Positions 12,232 through 15,219 of a DNA stretch of 15,219 nt are shown piece after piece. The DNA comes from Desulfovibrio sp. (GTDB taxonomy: Bacteria; Desulfobacterota; Desulfovibrionia; Desulfovibrionales; Desulfovibrionaceae). The first letter of the stretch is position 1. Every line of letters starts with the position of its first letter. The position numbers and the translations under genes were made by a program. Under the pieces are notes generated by a model. That model was not told the origin of the DNA and made no database searches. It saw only the letters and a list, made by a program, of their open reading frames with translations. The stretch is from positions 1 to 15,219 of the forward strand of contig JAITEY010000084.1 of the NCBI GenBank assembly GCA_031281815.1. The letters run 5' to 3'.

Positions 12232-14361
12232 ATGAGTGACGCGAGCAACGGGAGCGTGTCCGGCGAAACGCCGGTACACGAGGAGATCGGCGTTTCCCAA
12301 AAACGCAGCACCGTTCGTTTGCGCATTTTTACGCTGTTGCTGGCGGCGGGCTGGACGGTGTGCATCGCCTTTTCCCTGTGGCACAACATAGAGCAGGTGC
12401 GCAAGCATGCCCTGGATTCGGCCCGCATACAGGCGAGCACGGTGCTCGAAAAGGACATGGACGCTCTGTACAACGGGCTGTATACGCAGAACGCCGCGCA
12501 GATACCCCCGCCTTCCGAGCGTCCCGCGGACGACGCCGCAAACGCGCAACGTTTCGAGGAGGTGCTCTCCGGGCTGAATCCCGCCTTCATGGCGATCATC
12601 ATGCACGAGATGGGCAACCGGAACCGCAGCGCCATGGGTCACATCACCAGCAGGACGCCCATCAACGCCGGCAACGCCCCCGACGCGTGGGAGTCCCGCG
12701 CCCTGATGCTTCTTGAAAAAGGGGAACGCCGCGAAGTCGGCGAGGCGGTCCGGGTGGACGGGGCCGACTACATGCGCCTGATGCGCGGCCTGGAGACGGC
12801 GGACAGTTGCTTGAACTGCCATACCTCGCAGGGCTACGTCCCCGGTGAACTGTGCGGCGGCATCAGCGCGGCCGTCCCCCTTGCCCCGTACATGTCGGCC
12901 GCCGGCGAGGCGGAAAAAACCATCTGCCTGTCCCTTGCCCTGCTGTGGTGCGCGGGCATCATCGGCATCCTCATCTGCCTGTATCACATTTCACGGGACA
13001 TGCGGGTCAGGTACGGCGCCGAGTACGCTTTGGCCGATTTGGCCGCCAATCTGGAGCAGCGCGTCGCCGAACGCACCGAGGAACTGCGCGTCCGCACCAC
13101 GGAAGCCGAAGAGGCCAACCGCGTCAAAAGCAATTTCCTCTCGCGCATGAGTCATGAAATGCGTACGCCGATGAACGCCATCATCGGCATGACCGGCATC
13201 GCCAAAGCCTCCACCGCTCCCGCAAAGAAAGACGAGTGCCTCAACAGGATAGAGGGCGCCGCCGATCACCTACTGAGCGTCATCAATGATATTCTGGACA
13301 TGTCCAAAATTGAAACGGGAAAATTTGAACTGTTCCATGAAGAATTTTCACTCCCCGAAGCGATTGACCGCGTAGTCCGGCTTTTTGCCTTCAAGATCAG
13401 CGAGAAAAAGCAGACCGTCATCCTCGACCTGGACGAAAAGCTGCCGCAAAACATCATTTCCGATGAACAGCGCATTGCGCAGGTGTCGGCAAACCTGCTG
13501 TCCAATGCCGTGAAATTCACGCCGGAACAGGGCACGATAACGGTCAGCGCCGCGCTTGAAGCCGTAAACGACAACGTCTGCCTGATCCGCATCGCGGTTT
13601 CCGATACCGGCATCGGCATTTCTCCCGAAGTGCAGAGCAGGCTTTTCCGGCCCTTTGAACAGGCGGACGCCGGCTCGTCCCGCAGGTTCGGCGGGACGGG
13701 ACTGGGCCTTGCCATTTCCAAGTCCATCGCCGAATTGATGCGGGGGAACCTGCGGGTCGAATCCGAAATCGGCAAAGGCTCCACCTTTTCGTTCTGTTTT
13801 GCGGCGTCGCTGCCCGCCGCCGAGACCGGCAAAGACGGCATAACCGGGCCGGACGCCGAAGCCGTCGCACCCGCGCCGTCCGCCGCGCCGGCAACCGGGC
13901 CGGATGCCGCGCCGTCTGCGCCTCCCGCCGGGGACGAGGAGTCCGACGTGCCGGAGAAGGTCCGCGGATGCAGGATACTGCTTGCCGAAGACGTGGAAAT
14001 CAACCGCGAAATCATGGAGGCCGTCCTGGAACCCGCCGAAGCCGTCATCACCAGCGCGGAAAACGGCCTTGAAGCCGTCAAACTGTTCAGCGAAAACCCG
14101 GACGCCTTTGATATCATCCTCATGGACATCAATATGCCGGAGATGGACGGCTATGAGGCGACGCGGCGCATCCGCGCCCTGGACAGGCCCGAAGCCGCGA
14201 CGATACCCATTGTGGCCATGACCGCCAACACCTTCCGCGAAGACGTGGAAAGCTGTCTTTCGGCGGGCATGAACGACCATATCGCAAAACCGATTGATAC
14301 CGACGCGTTGTTCGACGTGCTGCAAAAATACCTGCCCGGCGTTCCTCCGACGGCCGGCTGA
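12232..14361 (+). CDS. Hybrid histidine kinase with periplasmic c-haem (Tll0287-like) sensor
   Basis: 709-residue membrane sensor kinase. Order: membrane segment 1 (about 30-50); periplasmic region 52-228 resembling the Tll0287-like/DUF3365 domain (LNPAFMAIIMHEM, HITSRTPINAGNAPDAWES, GGISAAVPL) with one haem c motif C193-LN-C196-H197; membrane segment 2 (231-252). A coiled-coil stretch (268-300) then leads to the HisKA H-box SHEMRTP with H308. The ATPase domain has N421 and N425 (ANLLSNAVKFT), DTGIGIS at 458-464 and GGTGLGL at 487-493. After an Ala/Pro linker (530-575) comes a receiver with acidic E586-D587, phospho-acceptor D632 (LMDINMPEMDG), T664 and K686. All catalytic residues are present. 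The haem suggests redox or gas sensing. No obvious ribosome site precedes the ATG. The metallophosphoesterase gene follows after 3 bp; no partner regulator is in the window. Confidence 0.93.
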   Translation: MSDASNGSVSGETPVHEEIGVSQKRSTVRLRIFTLLLAAGWTVCIAFSLWHNIEQVRKHALDSARIQASTVLEKDMDALYNGLYTQNAAQIPPPSERPADDAANAQRFEEVLSGLNPAFMAIIMHEMGNRNRSAMGHITSRTPINAGNAPDAWESRALMLLEKGERREVGEAVRVDGADYMRLMRGLETADSCLNCHTSQGYVPGELCGGISAAVPLAPYMSAAGEAEKTICLSLALLWCAGIIGILICLYHISRDMRVRYGAEYALADLAANLEQRVAERTEELRVRTTEAEEANRVKSNFLSRMSHEMRTPMNAIIGMTGIAKASTAPAKKDECLNRIEGAADHLLSVINDILDMSKIETGKFELFHEEFSLPEAIDRVVRLFAFKISEKKQTVILDLDEKLPQNIISDEQRIAQVSANLLSNAVKFTPEQGTITVSAALEAVNDNVCLIRIAVSDTGIGISPEVQSRLFRPFEQADAGSSRRFGGTGLGLAISKSIAELMRGNLRVESEIGKGSTFSFCFAASLPAAETGKDGITGPDAEAVAPAPSAAPATGPDAAPSAPPAGDEESDVPEKVRGCRILLAEDVEINREIMEAVLEPAEAVITSAENGLEAVKLFSENPDAFDIILMDINMPEMDGYEATRRIRALDRPEAATIPIVAMTANTFREDVESCLSAGMNDHIAKPIDTDALFDVLQKYLPGVPPTAG

Positions 14362-14364
14362 AGC

Positions 14365-15219
14365 ATGCGCATGTTGCACGTCATTGAGGCGATACTCTTT
14401 TTCTACCTGCTTTTCCGGCTGGTGTTCCTGCTGCCCGCGCGCCGCCCGTTCAAGGCCGCCGCGGCGCTCGTCCTGCTGCTTGCCACGCAGCAGCATCTGC
14501 TGACCCGGCTCTTTTTCGGGAGCCTCTCGTCGCCGGAACTGCCGCGTCCGGTGCTGATGACGCAGAGCCTGTTGCTGGTCACCTGCCTGTTGCTGTTTCT
14601 GACGGTTCTGTTGCGCGATGCGGTGTTGCTCGTCCGGGGCATGCTGCGGCTCGCGGCGAAGCGGCCCGGCGGCGTGCCCGCAAGCGGTTTTTCCCGGGGC
14701 AGGCGGCTCCTGCTGCTGTCCTGTCCGGCCGCGCTTGCGGCCGCGTACGGCCTGCGCCGCGCCGTGGAGGTGCCGCGCGTGCGCGAGACGCAATGCCTCC
14801 TGCCCGGGCTGCCCGCCGAACTCGACGGCCTGCGTATCGCGCACGTCAGCGATCTGCACATAGGCCCCCTGTTGCTGCGGCCCTGGACGGAAGCCGTCGT
14901 GGACGCCGTCAACGGGCTCAAGCCCGACCTTATCGCGCTGACCGGGGACATCGTGGACGGCCTGCCCGCGCAGCGCGCGGACAGCGTCGCGCCTTTGCGG
15001 CAGCTCCGCGCGCGTTGCGGGGTCTTTGCCTGCGCCGGCAACCATGAGTACTATGCGAATTTTCAAGGCTGGATGCGCGCCTTTTCCGCCCTGGGAACGG
15101 ACATGCTCCTTAATGAGGGGCGGGTGCTGAACATCGGGGGCCGGCAACTGTATACGGCGGGAGTGACGGATATCGCCGCGGCGCGGTTCGGCCTGCCTTT
15201 GCCCGACCGCGCCGCGGCC
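14365..15219 (+). CDS. Membrane-anchored metallophosphoesterase (3' end cut by window)
   Basis: 285 codons visible without a stop, running off the right edge. The N-terminal part is membrane-embedded, with hydrophobic segments at about 6-24, 31-48, 65-85 and 113-130. The calcineurin-like phosphoesterase domain follows, with metal-binding motifs VSDLHIG (161-167), TGDIVDG (193-199) and AGNHEYY (224-230). This layout matches the YkuE/YaeI-type membrane-anchored phosphoesterases, some of which act on lipid pyrophosphates; the substrate here is unknown. At least one further His-containing motif should lie beyond the window. The ATG at 14365 is 3 bp after the kinase stop; a second ATG at 14371 is equally possible, and neither has a clear ribosome site, suggesting translational coupling to the kinase. 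Confidence 0.9.
   Translation, partial: MRMLHVIEAILFFYLLFRLVFLLPARRPFKAAAALVLLLATQQHLLTRLFFGSLSSPELPRPVLMTQSLLLVTCLLLFLTVLLRDAVLLVRGMLRLAAKRPGGVPASGFSRGRRLLLLSCPAALAAAYGLRRAVEVPRVRETQCLLPGLPAELDGLRIAHVSDLHIGPLLLRPWTEAVVDAVNGLKPDLIALTGDIVDGLPAQRADSVAPLRQLRARCGVFACAGNHEYYANFQGWMRAFSALGTDMLLNEGRVLNIGGRQLYTAGVTDIAAARFGLPLPDRAAA

Noticed and set aside
12207..12239. 10-codon leader ORF (MTGKPVPRHE) overlapping the kinase start
   Set aside because: No ribosome site and no sign of selection; chance occurrence in a short spacer is likely.
13348..15147. 599-codon open frame on the minus strand
   Set aside because: Antisense to the kinase and phosphoesterase genes, spanning two real genes with clear motifs; composition typical of a shadow frame.
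1..15219. CRISPR arrays, tRNA, rRNA, transposase or phage genes
   Set aside because: No regularly spaced repeats, cloverleaf-like segments or mobile-element proteins were found on reading both strands.

Overview
The window is 15.2 kb of dense, GC-rich bacterial chromosome. Twelve of its fifteen protein genes lie on the minus strand, and three on the plus strand run off the right edge. Base composition, gene content and neighbour order suggest a delta-proteobacterium of the Desulfovibrio type. That assignment is inferred from gene families, not from a database search.

Layout on the minus strand, in transcription order from right to left: nadC (10536-9580), nadA (9568-8477), an MqsA-type antitoxin/repressor gene (8424-8029), a broken remnant of the nadA 3' end (about 8022-7930), nadB (7737-6157), pcm (6058-5417), an Mrp/NBP35 ATPase (5365-4340), pgsA (4275-3697), a small unknown gene (3700-3428), an FtsB/DivIC-like gene (3428-3102), a TPR protein (3118-2192), a lipoprotein (2089-1109) and fbp (986 to beyond base 1). 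nadA, nadB and nadC together make the de novo route from aspartate to nicotinic acid mononucleotide. pgsA through the TPR gene are tightly overlapping and look like one transcript of envelope and division genes. Rightward, from a shared divergent intergenic region, run mgtE (Mg2+ transporter), a hybrid histidine kinase with a periplasmic Tll0287-like domain carrying one CxxCH haem motif, and a membrane-anchored metallophosphoesterase cut by the window end.

Two signals stand out. First, the NAD operon is interrupted between nadA and nadB by a lone mqsA-type gene. It has no MqsR toxin, and a promoter-proximal palindrome with the geometry of the known MqsA operator precedes it. The gene is bracketed by two copies of the nadA 3' end, one intact and one decayed, so it looks acquired, and its autoregulated promoter may now feed nadB. 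Second, the window has several local duplications at gene ends: the nadB/pcm junction (75-bp copies, 69/75 identical by hand count, creating a 17-codon chimeric mini-ORF), the 3' end of the TPR gene, and the nadA tail. Short tandem repeats also lie before pgsA and before nadC, and an in-frame repeat lies within nadC.

I see no CRISPR array, rRNA, tRNA, transposase or prophage gene. Apart from the mqsA insertion, the genes belong to recognised families. I do not see a clearly new multi-gene defence or mobile system.
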